Positions 49,300-57,779 of a stretch of 64,000 nt of DNA are shown piece by piece. Each line of letters starts with the position of its first letter. The first letter of the stretch is position 1. Position numbers and translations under genes: made by a program. Source of the DNA: Rubrobacter calidifluminis (GTDB taxonomy: Bacteria; Actinomycetota; Rubrobacteria; Rubrobacterales; Rubrobacteraceae); contig NZ_JAQKGV010000007.1 in the NCBI RefSeq assembly GCF_028617075.1, positions 1 to 64,000 on the forward strand, in the 5' to 3' direction. Below the pieces are notes generated by a model. The model saw only the letters and a list, made by a program, of their open reading frames with translations. It had not been told where the DNA came from and searched no databases.

Positions 49300-50487
49300 T
49301 CACCCCTCCGGCAGCCGCCCCCTGAGGTCATCCGCGGAGAAGGGCCCCTTCTCGGCGATGAGGGCACGGGCGTTCTCGACCTGATCCCAGACGTTCCAGA
49401 GCAGCACCCCCCGCACCCGTCCGTCACGCAGGTAGTAGACGACCCCCTCGCGGCCGGGTTCCTTCCAGTCGGAGACGGTCTCGAGGGTGGAGTCGAGCTC
49501 GCCGACGGCCTCGTAGCCCAGCTCGAAGAGGTCCGAGTAGAAGAAGGGCAGGTGGTGGTAGGGCTCTCCGGCCCCGGCCATGTTCCGGCCGGCCTGCTGG
49601 CCCATCGTGTTGGCGTTGTCCTCGTGCTCGACCCGCAGCCGGCTCCCGAGCGCGGGGTTGTAGAAGCGGGCGACGTCACCCGCCGCGTAGACGTCGGGCG
49701 CGCCGGTGAGCAGGTGCTCGTCGACGATGATGCCGTCGTCCACCTCGAGCCCGGCCGCCTCGGCCAGGGAGGTCTCGGGGCGTATCCCGAGCCCGGCGAC
49801 GACGCCATCGGCCTCGATCTCCCTGCCCTCCGAGGTACGCACCACCTTCCTGCCGCCGCGATCTCCGATGCCCTCGACCGTCTGCCCGGCGAGCACCTCG
49901 ACGCCCTTCTCCCGGTAGTAGTCGTTGAGGAAGCCGGAGAGCTCGGACGGGAAGGTGCGTGCCCCGATCCCGTCCTCCGGGAAGACCATCGTCACCCGAC
50001 GGTCGTTCATCGCGAGCGCCGCCGCGATCTCCGAGCCGATGAACCCCCCGCCTATGACCACGAAGCGCTCTCCCCGCTCCGCCAGGTCGCGCAGCCTCTC
50101 GTAGTCCGCGAAGGTGCGGAAGTAGATCACGCCCTCGTCCCCGCCGGAGGGCAGCCGGCGCGGCGTCCCCCCCGTCGCCAGAAGCAGCTTCCCGAAGGTG
50201 TGCTCCTGACCCCGCTCGTCGGTGACGCGCCGGCCCTGCAGGTCCAGCGCCCGCGCCCGCACCCCGAGGTGCAGCTCTACCCCCCCGATATCCTGCGTGT
50301 CACGCCAGATGCCATCGACCGGGTCACCCTGCCAGAGCCCCTTCGAGAGCGGGGGCCTGTCGTAGGGGGGTACGTCCTCCCCGCAGAATATCCCTATGGT
50401 GCCACCCTCGTCCAGCTGCCGGATGCCGCGTACGGCCGCGTCGGCGGTCATCCCGCCCCCTATCACCAGGTAATCGTAGTGCGCCAC
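49300..50487 (-). CDS. AIF-like NAD(P)H/FAD oxidoreductase
   Basis: A 395-residue flavoprotein with an N-terminal FAD motif (YLVIGGGMTADAA), YDRPPLSKGLWQGD, the NAD motif VVIGGGFIGSEIAAALA, VYAAGDVARFYNP, and a C-terminal domain containing PFFYSDLFELGYEAVGE, characteristic of apoptosis-inducing-factor-like reductases and rubredoxin/ferredoxin reductases. It passes electrons between NAD(P)H and a carrier. GTG 50487 is chosen because it directly precedes AHYDYLVIGGG; its AGGAGG site is rather far (11 bases). An in-frame ATG at 50547 with a TACCAT box 5 bases upstream is an alternative leaderless start. Confidence 0.83.
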   Translation of the reverse strand: MAHYDYLVIGGGMTADAAVRGIRQLDEGGTIGIFCGEDVPPYDRPPLSKGLWQGDPVDGIWRDTQDIGGVELHLGVRARALDLQGRRVTDERGQEHTFGKLLLATGGTPRRLPSGGDEGVIYFRTFADYERLRDLAERGERFVVIGGGFIGSEIAAALAMNDRRVTMVFPEDGIGARTFPSELSGFLNDYYREKGVEVLAGQTVEGIGDRGGRKVVRTSEGREIEADGVVAGLGIRPETSLAEAAGLEVDDGIIVDEHLLTGAPDVYAAGDVARFYNPALGSRLRVEHEDNANTMGQQAGRNMAGAGEPYHHLPFFYSDLFELGYEAVGELDSTLETVSDWKEPGREGVVYYLRDGRVRGVLLWNVWDQVENARALIAEKGPFSADDLRGRLPEG

Positions 50488-50699
50488 CTTCTCGACGACC
50501 TCCTCTCGCCACGTTCGCCGGCCTCCTCCCGAAGAAGGCCACGCCATCCGAAATGGTATCGCAGTCCGCTGGGGAAACCCATCCACATAAACTGCTAGAA
50601 TCCCCGGCGGCCGCGCCGCCACGCAACCTCGCGGTGGAGTGCGCCGTACCCGTTCAGGCATGGTATACGACCAGAGTACATGGAGGTGAGCGACCGCCC

Positions 50700-50921
50700 T
50701 TGCGAAACCACCGTTACGCGGCAGCCATAGCCGCGGTAGGGGTCCTGCTGCTGGCGGCCTACGTCTCGGCTACCATGCTGGATTCCGGCGAGCCCCCCCT
50801 GCCCTTCCCCCCCAACACGCTCTGGAGCCCTGGAGGAGCCGGGCTACTCGTGCAGGCTGGCGCCGTCCTCTTCGGCTCCCTCATCCTCGCGCTCGTGGCC
50901 CTGACGGACGACGAGAGGTGA
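50700..50921 (+). CDS. Small two-helix membrane protein, unknown function
   Basis: A short protein of 73 residues if started at TTG 50700, where GGAGG lies about 10 bases upstream. Two hydrophobic helices (YAAAIAAVGVLLLAAYVSA and AGLLVQAGAVLFGSLILALVAL) are joined by a proline-rich loop (GEPPLPFPPN). I do not recognise a family. It is the only rightward gene between the flavoprotein and the sulfotransferase operon, and its stop is 6 bases from the convergent sulfotransferase stop. Confidence 0.5.
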   Translation: MRNHRYAAAIAAVGVLLLAAYVSATMLDSGEPPLPFPPNTLWSPGGAGLLVQAGAVLFGSLILALVALTDDER

Positions 50922-50927
50922 CGGCGC

Positions 50928-51965
50928 TCACCCGTGCCTCTGGCGGGAGACGCCGGAGAGGGTCCCGCTCTGAAAGGCGTTCTTCCCCGGCCACTCCTCC
51001 CACAACACGGACTCGTACAGCGGGTAGGTGATCGTCTCCCCCTCGGGGGGACTCTCTATGAGCCTCTCGGCGCAGTAGCGCCAGAAGGAGGCGTACCCGC
51101 CGAAGCGTTCGTCGAGACGTTCGATCAGGCCGCGGTAGGTCTTCGCCAGGTGCACCGCCATGCGGGTGGGCATAGCTTCGGAGGAGCGGGTGTGGATCTT
51201 CTCCTTCCTGACCCTGAAGCCTGCATCGGGGTCCACCCCCAGGAAGGCGTACACCTCCCGCATCAGGCGTTCGGGATGGAAGTGGACGTCTTCGAGGAAG
51301 CCGACGAAGATCCGCTCCGGCGGGTAGTACTCCCCCCAGTTCTCGAGCACCCCCAGGTAATCCGTCTGCAGCCGGGAGTCCCTGCGCCGGAACTCGGCGA
51401 GCACATCCTCGTCTCTTCCCGGGTCCGTCCGGCCGCGCTCTCCCTTGTCGAAGCTCATCATCGCGTGCGACCAGGCCCGCTCTATGGGGTTGCGCATCAT
51501 GTAGATGATCTTCGCTTCCGGCATCAGCCGGTGGACGCGCGAGATCATGTACGGCCTGAGGATGGCGTACCCCGGCGTGATATCCCCGGTGATCTTCGTC
51601 CGCCCCGGCTCGAAGAGCGAGGCGTACCACCCGTCGCCGGGGGGCCTGAAGTAGTAGTTGACCTCCCAGAGAACGTTTTGCAGCCTGAATTTTCTCCGGT
51701 GCCGCAGGGCCCGCGCCCGCACCTGCCTGCGCCACCTGGCGTCCTCCGGACGATCCCCGAAAAACTTCTGCATCAGGAAAGGTACCACGTGCCGTGGATC
51801 ACCCATCCTTACGTCGAAGTAGTGGAGCTCTTTGATCGGGGGAAGCCAGACCTGCGGGTGTGCCCGCAGGTTGCGGTCCAGCCACGTCGTGCCCGCCTTC
51901 TGCGCCCCTATGCATAGAAAATCCGGAAACAACCCTGCCGCCTTCCCCCTTCGTATAGATCTCAC
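50928..51965 (-). CDS. PAPS-dependent sulfotransferase
   Basis: A 345-residue carbohydrate-type sulfotransferase. The 5-prime phosphosulfate loop is CIGAQKAGTTWLDRNLRAHP, with KELHYFD after it, and the 3-prime phosphate site is IYMMRNPIERAWSHAMM. It transfers sulfate from PAPS to a hydroxyl group, as in heparan N-sulfotransferase-like families. GTG 51965 overlaps the stop of the glycosyltransferase gene (GTGA). It is the last gene of a six-gene leftward operon, so sulfation of the glycan made by that operon is likely. Confidence 0.87.
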   Translation of the reverse strand: MRSIRRGKAAGLFPDFLCIGAQKAGTTWLDRNLRAHPQVWLPPIKELHYFDVRMGDPRHVVPFLMQKFFGDRPEDARWRRQVRARALRHRRKFRLQNVLWEVNYYFRPPGDGWYASLFEPGRTKITGDITPGYAILRPYMISRVHRLMPEAKIIYMMRNPIERAWSHAMMSFDKGERGRTDPGRDEDVLAEFRRRDSRLQTDYLGVLENWGEYYPPERIFVGFLEDVHFHPERLMREVYAFLGVDPDAGFRVRKEKIHTRSSEAMPTRMAVHLAKTYRGLIERLDERFGGYASFWRYCAERLIESPPEGETITYPLYESVLWEEWPGKNAFQSGTLSGVSRQRHG

Positions 51966-52969
51966 CCGGCTCGCTTCAGCCTCTCCTCCAGATGCTCCAT
52001 GAAACGCGCAAACCCCTCCCGCTCCTGCTCCAGGGTGTGCCTCGCCGCCGTGGCGTACCCATTCTGCCGCAACCGCTCCAGCTCCTCAAGGCTCATGCGG
52101 CGCAGGGCTTCGAGCGCCCGCACGTAGCTCTTCTCGTCGTCGAGGGCGACCTCGAGGCAGTTCTCGCCGAAGCGGCAGTAGGCCAGGTTCCCCCCGGCGT
52201 CGGGCGTGAGCAGTATCGCGCCCGCGGCCATCGCCTCGAGCCCCGGCATGTAGAACCCCTCCTCGGCGAGCGGGGTCGCCAGGAACACGTCCGCCCAGTG
52301 GTAGAGGTCCCTGAGCTCGTCCCAGCCGACCGGGTCGCGGACGGCCCGGAACTCGAAGCCACGCCCGTCCAGGATCCCCGCCACCCTGTCCCCGACGTCG
52401 GACTTCCATGTCGTATATCCGACCCGCACCGGGGAACCCAACCCCCCGGAGCGCTCCCGGTGGAAGAACCCGACGTCGTGCCCCAGCGGGATCACCTCGT
52501 TGAGCGACGAGGTGTTCAGGTATGGCTTTACCGCCTCCAGCACCACCTCGTTGGTCATGATGCGGGCCATCGGGCGGGTGAGGAGCCTCAGGGCGTATCC
52601 CCCCGTGAACTTAGGATTGGCCCAGCGGACGTTCTGCACGATGCAGATCACCTGCTCGTGCAGCGTCCAGCGGCTCATCCTCCGCTCGACGATCTCGTAA
52701 TGCTCTGGCCAGGAGACGAACGCCAGCTCGAAGGGCCCGACGGCCGCCTTCTCCAGGTCGGTGAACCTGATGCCGTTCTCCGGCGAGATGCCGGAGAACC
52801 GCTCGTTGCGGAAGAGGGGCATCGTGGGCTTGTAGGTCTCCGGGCAGCAGACGACCGGCTCGTAGCCCAAAGAGAGCGCGTGGTTTACGTAGTCGAAGAT
52901 CTTCACCACCCCACCCACCGGGGTGAAGGTGGGGGTGAGAAAGTAGATCCTGCGCCCTCTTCCAGCCAC
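51962..52969 (-). CDS. Glycosyltransferase, GT-B fold (group 1-like)
   Basis: A 335-residue protein starting IYFLTPTFTPVGGVVKIFDYV, the glycine loop of GT-B enzymes. The C-terminal donor site reads ADVFLATPLAEEGFYMPGLEAMAAGAILLTPDAGG, as in GT4-like transferases, with E-x7-E spacing. It probably adds one sugar to the operon product on the cytoplasmic side. It overlaps the sulfotransferase start and begins 1 base after the upstream glycosyltransferase stop. Confidence 0.82.
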   Translation of the reverse strand: MAGRGRRIYFLTPTFTPVGGVVKIFDYVNHALSLGYEPVVCCPETYKPTMPLFRNERFSGISPENGIRFTDLEKAAVGPFELAFVSWPEHYEIVERRMSRWTLHEQVICIVQNVRWANPKFTGGYALRLLTRPMARIMTNEVVLEAVKPYLNTSSLNEVIPLGHDVGFFHRERSGGLGSPVRVGYTTWKSDVGDRVAGILDGRGFEFRAVRDPVGWDELRDLYHWADVFLATPLAEEGFYMPGLEAMAAGAILLTPDAGGNLAYCRFGENCLEVALDDEKSYVRALEALRRMSLEELERLRQNGYATAARHTLEQEREGFARFMEHLEERLKRAG

Positions 52970-52970
52970 G

Positions 52971-54128
52971 CTAGAGCCCCTCCAGGATGCGCGCCAGCGG
53001 CTCCACCGCGACCTCCGGATCGACCATCTCCCGCGCTAGCGTGCGGGCGTTCTTCTTCTTGCGGTAGACCTCCTCCGGGTTCGCGATGATCTCATCGAAG
53101 ACCCTCCCGACCTCCCGCGGTCTCGCCGGGTCGACGAGCCATCCGGCGTCGTAGCGTGAGATCATGCGCGAGACCTCCGTGAAGGGTGGATGAACGACCG
53201 GCACCCCGCACGCGAGCGCCACCACCGAGCGGGTCACCATCGCGTACTCCCGCTCCAGGTTGTGCTCGAAGAGGTCGACCGCGACGTCTACCCCGGCGAG
53301 GAACCTCCTGAAGTCCGAGAAGCGCATCTGTCCGTGCGCCGTGACCGAAGGATGGGCGGCGATGCGATCCAGGTCTCCCTTGGAGGCGTGTGCACGCTCG
53401 ACGTTCCCGCCCCAGTGCCAGGGAGTGAGGAGATCAAGACTCACCCCCGGACGGTCGAGCCGTCCCTCCAGCTCCCCGACCCACGCCCCGAGCGTGCCCC
53501 ACTGCTGCAGGTAGCCCGCGATCGCGAACCGCACCCCCTCGCGCATCTCCGGCTCCCCACCCCCGAAGGCGAGCGGGACGCACATGTTCACCACCTCGAA
53601 CGGCAGGTGCCTTACGTCGCGTCCGGCCTGCAGGAGCCAGGCCAGGAAGTAGGGCACCTTCTTCTCGCCGTTGACGATGAAGGCGTCGGCGAGCCGGATC
53701 GCGCGCAGCTTGCGCTCCCGAAGGAGTTCGAGCTCCCCGGCCGGGTACTCCTCGCCTCGCTGGTAGAGCGTCTCGAGCATCTTGGGGGCGAAGAAATCCA
53801 GCACGTAGCGCACGCCTTCGACGGGGCGCAGGTGGTCGGCCTGGTTCGAGTTGATCATGATCGCAACCGCCGGGGAGTTGGCCTCCAGGAACCCCGCGAG
53901 CCTCCGGGCGGCCACCACCACGGTATCCGGCGCGGTGGGATGAGGGACGGCGCTCCCGAACCTGAACCACTGCCGCTCGGCGAACCCCCGCGTCAGTACG
54001 GTCTTCACCTCGAAGCCGTGCGCCCGCAGCCCCTCGGCGAGCCCGAACGCCCTCAACCCCGGGGCGGCGACCGGCATCTCCTGGGCCGGCACGATGTCGT
54101 TCGAGATCACGAAGACTCTCCTCACCAT
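52971..54128 (-). CDS. Glycosyltransferase-like protein, GT-B fold
   Basis: A 385-residue protein with an N-terminal RVFVISNDIVPAQEMPVAAPGLRAFGLAEGL glycine-rich loop and a C-terminal donor region (VDVAVDLFEHNLEREYAMVTRSVVALACGVPVVHPPF). HLPFEVVNMC and TPWHWGGNVERA lie between. It looks like a GT4-type transferase acting on a nucleotide sugar. The start overlaps the methyltransferase stop by 7 bases. Position in the sulfation operon suggests that it builds the same glycan. Confidence 0.75.
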   Translation of the reverse strand: MVRRVFVISNDIVPAQEMPVAAPGLRAFGLAEGLRAHGFEVKTVLTRGFAERQWFRFGSAVPHPTAPDTVVVAARRLAGFLEANSPAVAIMINSNQADHLRPVEGVRYVLDFFAPKMLETLYQRGEEYPAGELELLRERKLRAIRLADAFIVNGEKKVPYFLAWLLQAGRDVRHLPFEVVNMCVPLAFGGGEPEMREGVRFAIAGYLQQWGTLGAWVGELEGRLDRPGVSLDLLTPWHWGGNVERAHASKGDLDRIAAHPSVTAHGQMRFSDFRRFLAGVDVAVDLFEHNLEREYAMVTRSVVALACGVPVVHPPFTEVSRMISRYDAGWLVDPARPREVGRVFDEIIANPEEVYRKKKNARTLAREMVDPEVAVEPLARILEGL

Positions 54129-55309
54129 CGCCGCGGCACCCCCAGCCTGGAGACGACCATGAGCCCGCCCCGGTGGAAGTCGTCGTGCGGGTACTTCACG
54201 GACTCGAAGTGCTCCAGCGTCGCCTCCCCCCCGCTCACCCCGACGAGGAGCTCGACGAACGCGGAGACGGACATCGGGTAGACGGTCTCGTCATCCGAGC
54301 GCCTCACCCCGACGAAGTCCTCCAGAAAGGCGAGCCTCCCCCCCGGGCGCACCACCCGCCACATCTCCGAGAGCAGCCTCCGTTTGATCTCCGTGGGATT
54401 GTGGTGCAGCACGGTGACGGTGAACGCCAGGTCGAAGCTCTCGTCCTCGAAGGGGATTTCGAGATCGTCTTCCAGCACCTCGAAGCGCGCCCACGGGAAG
54501 TTCTCCCCCGCCGCCCCGACCATCGCCTCGCTCACGTCCAGCCCCGTATAGCGGGCCCCGAGCCGGCCCAGGCTCGCCGCCCACCGCCCGACCCCGCAGC
54601 CGACCTCGAGCACCTCCAGCGGCAGATCCTCCGCCCGCGCGGAGCGGACCGCCGCGAGCTGCGGCTCTAGGGCGGCGGCCTGCACCCCGTGGATGGCCTT
54701 GTTGAAGGCCCGGCCGTGCGCGGCGCTGCAGATGGCCCGGTGGGGAGCCTCCCGCGCGAACCTCTCCCCCCGCCTGCGCCAGTACTCCCGCGCCTCGTAA
54801 GACCCTCTGCCGGAAGGAAGCTCCGCCCCCTCCTCGGACAGCAGCACCCCGCAAACCTCCCGGGCAACACCCGCCGGGTCCTCGCTCGCAGGCCGTATCC
54901 GCTGGCAGGCCGCCCACCCGTAGCGCACGCCGAGGGCTTCCCAGAGCGCATCGTCGGCGGTCGCGACGAGGTCGAAGAACCCGAGCCGCTCGAAGAGCGG
55001 TTTTTCCAGCACGCTCACGAGGAACTCCTCGTCGTGCTCCTGAGGCAGCACCGCGGCCACTGGCACGTCCCACCGTCCGCGGGACATCGCCTCGTAGGGG
55101 AAGGAGAGCAGGTCGAGGAGGACCAGGGCTCCGGCGCGGCGCAAAACCCCCGAGAGGCGGTGCGGGAGCACGTCCCACTCCCCCAACACCTCGCAGCCCT
55201 CGGGGAGCCCGGCTCCTTCCACCCGGTCCCGGTAGCGCCCGGCGTAGACCGCCACCGGCCGCCCGAGCGCCGCACCCCGCTTCCCGGCCTCCTGCACCGG
55301 ACCGCTCAC
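54122..55309 (-). CDS. Two-domain protein: glycosyltransferase-like N-terminus plus SAM methyltransferase
   Basis: A 395-residue protein. The C-terminal part (about 185-395) is a class I SAM methyltransferase with EVLEVGCGVGRWAASLG, TGLDVSEAMV, EDDLEIPFEDESFDLAFTVTVLHH and RVVRPGGRLAF. The first 160 residues resemble the N-lobe of a GT-B glycosyltransferase (VAVYAGRYRDR, GALVLLDLLSFPYEAMSRGRWDVPV, ATADDALWEALGVRYG) but lack a donor site I can identify. GTG 55309 overlaps the stop of the repeat protein gene. It may methylate a sugar or lipid in the glycan made here. Confidence 0.78.
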   Translation of the reverse strand: MSGPVQEAGKRGAALGRPVAVYAGRYRDRVEGAGLPEGCEVLGEWDVLPHRLSGVLRRAGALVLLDLLSFPYEAMSRGRWDVPVAAVLPQEHDEEFLVSVLEKPLFERLGFFDLVATADDALWEALGVRYGWAACQRIRPASEDPAGVAREVCGVLLSEEGAELPSGRGSYEAREYWRRRGERFAREAPHRAICSAAHGRAFNKAIHGVQAAALEPQLAAVRSARAEDLPLEVLEVGCGVGRWAASLGRLGARYTGLDVSEAMVGAAGENFPWARFEVLEDDLEIPFEDESFDLAFTVTVLHHNPTEIKRRLLSEMWRVVRPGGRLAFLEDFVGVRRSDDETVYPMSVSAFVELLVGVSGGEATLEHFESVKYPHDDFHRGGLMVVSRLGVPRRW

Positions 55310-55743
55310 AGGTAACGCTCTTCCAGGGTGCGGAAGTTCCTGTTGCGGCGCAGGGCGGGAGCGAGGGGGCTGGAGGCCATCCTCCGCAGCAGCAGCTTCA
55401 GGTCCCGCTCGGCCCCCTCCAGGTAGGCGACCCGCCGGGGCGAGGATCCCCCCGGGTGAGGGGATCTGAGATAACGATCTTCCAGCGTCCTGAAGTTGCC
55501 GTTGAGCCTGAGTGCCGGAGCGAAAGGGCTCGACGCCATCTTACGCAGCAGCAGCCTGAGGTCGGTCTCCGCGGCCTCGAGCTGCGAGAGGCGGCTGAGC
55601 GAGACGGAGGACGGGGTGCCGGCCGTCCCCCATCCACCGCTGTTCAGCCTCGCCTTCAGGTAGCGGACTTCGAAGGCGAGAAGCTCGTTCTCCATCCGGA
55701 GCCTGTCCAGATTGGTCGGGGTATAGAACTCATCGTCGGGCAT
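55306..55743 (-). CDS. Unrecognised protein with two 38-residue tandem repeats
   Basis: A 145-residue protein of unknown family. After a short helical coiled-coil-like N-terminus (LRMENELLAFEVRYLKARL) it holds two near-copies of a 38-residue unit, about 55-92 and 108-145. Both contain DLxLLLRxMASSPxAPALR followed by NFRTLExRYL. The repeats share about 80 percent of residues but are diverged in DNA, so the duplication is old and under selection. It overlaps both the upstream sulfotransferase and the downstream methyltransferase genes, so it is a core member of the operon, perhaps an adaptor or membrane-surface scaffold. Confidence 0.72.
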   Translation of the reverse strand: MPDDEFYTPTNLDRLRMENELLAFEVRYLKARLNSGGWGTAGTPSSVSLSRLSQLEAAETDLRLLLRKMASSPFAPALRLNGNFRTLEDRYLRSPHPGGSSPRRVAYLEGAERDLKLLLRRMASSPLAPALRRNRNFRTLEERYL

Positions 55744-56539
55744 CTCTCATCTCCCCAAGAAGCATCGCTTCCGTCCTCCTGCTCAGGGCCTCCAGCTCCC
55801 GCCAGACGGCACGCACCCGCCCGATGAGCCTGCGGTCGGAGACCGGCTGCCTGCCCGGGCGTCCGGTCGTGGCGCCCGTGTCGAAGACCTCGCCGACGGG
55901 CACGTCCGGGAGCCCGAGGCCCCAGCGCCGCTCCAGCGCCCGGATCAGGGGAAAGCCGTCCTGCAGCATCCGCATCGAGACGACCATCGTGTCCTGCGGG
56001 TGGGTGCGGGCGAACGCGAGCAGCGCCTCGTTGCCCGCGAGCCACATCCTGAGCGCGAGGTCCGGCTCACTCCAGAACCTGCGGTGCAACTCCGCGGGTC
56101 CCTCGCCGTCGAAGAGGTTCTGCGCGTGGCGCCGGGCGAGCGAGTAGGTCGAGTCGGCGAAGTGCCGGTAGACGACGAGCACCTTCGCGTCGGGCAGGAC
56201 GTACTTCCAGAGCCCGAGGAAGTGGCAGACCCGCGGGTCCTTGAAACCCCACAGCCGGTGCTCCGCGTTGCGGCGCTCGGCGATCTCGCGCAGCCGCCGC
56301 CAGCGGACCTCTCCGACCACCGGGAGCAACGGCCCGGCGACCTGCCAGGTGAGATCGTTGTCGCCGAGGATCTGCTGGTGCAGATCGACGACCTCCCGGT
56401 CCTCGAAGTGGCCGTAAGGGTTCGAAGGGTTGGCTTCGAGCATCTCGTAGCCCAGGAAGAGACCCGCCCGGTGCAGAAGCTGCGCCGTCAGCGAAGTCCC
56501 GCTGCGATGGAAGCCCGCGATGATCAGTTGTTTACTCAA
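55730..56539 (-). CDS. Sulfotransferase family protein
   Basis: A 269-residue protein with the PAPS loop IIAGFHRSGTSLTAQLLHRAG and the 3-prime phosphate motif VVYRHFADSTYSLARRH. LEANPSNPYGHFEDREVVDLH is typical of the sulfotransferase_3 group found beside bacterial glycosyltransferases. It opens the leftward operon from TTG 56539, and its end overlaps the repeat protein gene by 14 bases. It shares an AT-rich 74-base divergent gap with the frameshifted sulfotransferase. The acceptor is probably a sugar of the locus product. Confidence 0.83.
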   Translation of the reverse strand: MSKQLIIAGFHRSGTSLTAQLLHRAGLFLGYEMLEANPSNPYGHFEDREVVDLHQQILGDNDLTWQVAGPLLPVVGEVRWRRLREIAERRNAEHRLWGFKDPRVCHFLGLWKYVLPDAKVLVVYRHFADSTYSLARRHAQNLFDGEGPAELHRRFWSEPDLALRMWLAGNEALLAFARTHPQDTMVVSMRMLQDGFPLIRALERRWGLGLPDVPVGEVFDTGATTGRPGRQPVSDRRLIGRVRAVWRELEALSRRTEAMLLGEMRDARR

Positions 56540-56613
56540 CGGCCCTTTTCTTTTCGATTTCCATCATTACGTACCCTAACAAAATCATGACGTTTTGATA
56601 ATGTTCTTCCACT

Positions 56614-57677
56614 ATGAATCAGCAAAACCTCGTTCTCGTCGGAGCACCGCGAAGCGGGACCACGCTGTGTTGCTGGCTTCTGAACCGGTTGCCCGGCGTA
56701 CTCGCCCTGCACGAGCCGATACGTCCGGCACGTTTTCTATCTGAGGACGAGGGACCCGCCCTCGCGGCCCGTCGTCTGGAACACCTCTTCAAAAGATCAC
56801 GCCGGACGGTCGACGAACGCGGCGTCGTCTTCACCAAGCAAAGCGCCGGGGCGATTCCGTCCGATCCCTACGAGCGAAGTATCCGGGAGGGAGGCGTCAG
56901 GCGACAGCTCTCCGGGGAAGAGTGGTCCGAGATCCCGGTGGACCGTGAAAGGCTCGGTGAAGGATATCATCTGGTCGTGAAGGATATAGGCACCCTGCCG
57001 GCGCTCCTGCCGCTGATCAGAAAAAGCTTTCCCTGTTACACCATCGTGCGCAACCCCCTGGCGACGCTCGCCTCCTGGAACAGCGTAAACCACCCGGTGC
57101 GTGAAGGGCACTCTTTCGGCGCCGAGCGCCATGACCCCCTCCTCGCTCAGAGGCTCTCCGGCATAGAAGATCGCCACGAGAGACAGGTGGTCCTTCTCGG
57201 GTGGTTCTTCAAACGGTTCGTCTCGTGTCTGCCGAAGGAGCACATCCTCCGCTACGAGGATCTGATTACTTCCGGGGGCGCGAGCTCTCCGGCCTGGTGC
57301 CGCAGGCAGAGACATTGCGAGAGGATCTCCAGATCAGAGGTTGCAATCACTACACACTGGCCCGCAAGGATGCACTCGAGCTGGGACGAATGCTGCTCGA
57401 CCTCGAAGATGCTCCGTTCTGGTGTTTTTACAGCACGCGGGAGGTCAGGGATCTTCTCACCCGTCTGCAGGAAGACCCCTGGACCCGAGGGTACCGTGAC
57501 GCCCGGTCGGGCAGGCCGGCACGCAGCCTCGTGGACGTGAAGTTCGAGGAAGAGGCAGCCGTCAGAGAGGAGACAGAGTACACCTCGGGCTACGCGTCAG
57601 CGCTCACGAACGACTACAATCACCCCTTTTCCATCTACGCGGCGGGCTTAGCAGGATCTCACCCAACAAAAAGCTGA
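56614..57677 (+). pseudogene. Frameshifted sulfotransferase gene
   Basis: The first frame (56614 onwards) encodes a sulfotransferase start (VGAPRSGTTLCCWLLNRLPG) and 3-prime phosphate motif (YTIVRNPLATLASWNSV) up to LRYEDLITSGG. After the GGGGG run at 57274-57278 the sensible sequence continues in another frame (RELSGLVPQAETLRED ... FYSTREVRDLL) to the stop at 57677. One added G in that run would restore a protein of about 354 residues. Either the gene is a recent pseudogene, or the base was lost in sequencing. A GATAAT box lies 11 bases before the ATG. It is the only rightward gene in this part of the sulfation locus. Confidence 0.75.
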
Positions 57678-57779
57678 CCAAAGGCAGGAAGGAGCAGGCT
57701 CCACAACCATCGCTCACGCTTATTCATCAAACGACCATACTCCGCGGGCACACCTTCGGACGTGCCAGCCGGGTTCGCG

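Noticed and set aside
57274-57278. Programmed ribosomal frameshift in the sulfotransferase gene
   Set aside because: There is no slippery heptamer, no internal ribosome site and no obvious downstream pseudoknot; a lost base in a G-run explains the data more simply.
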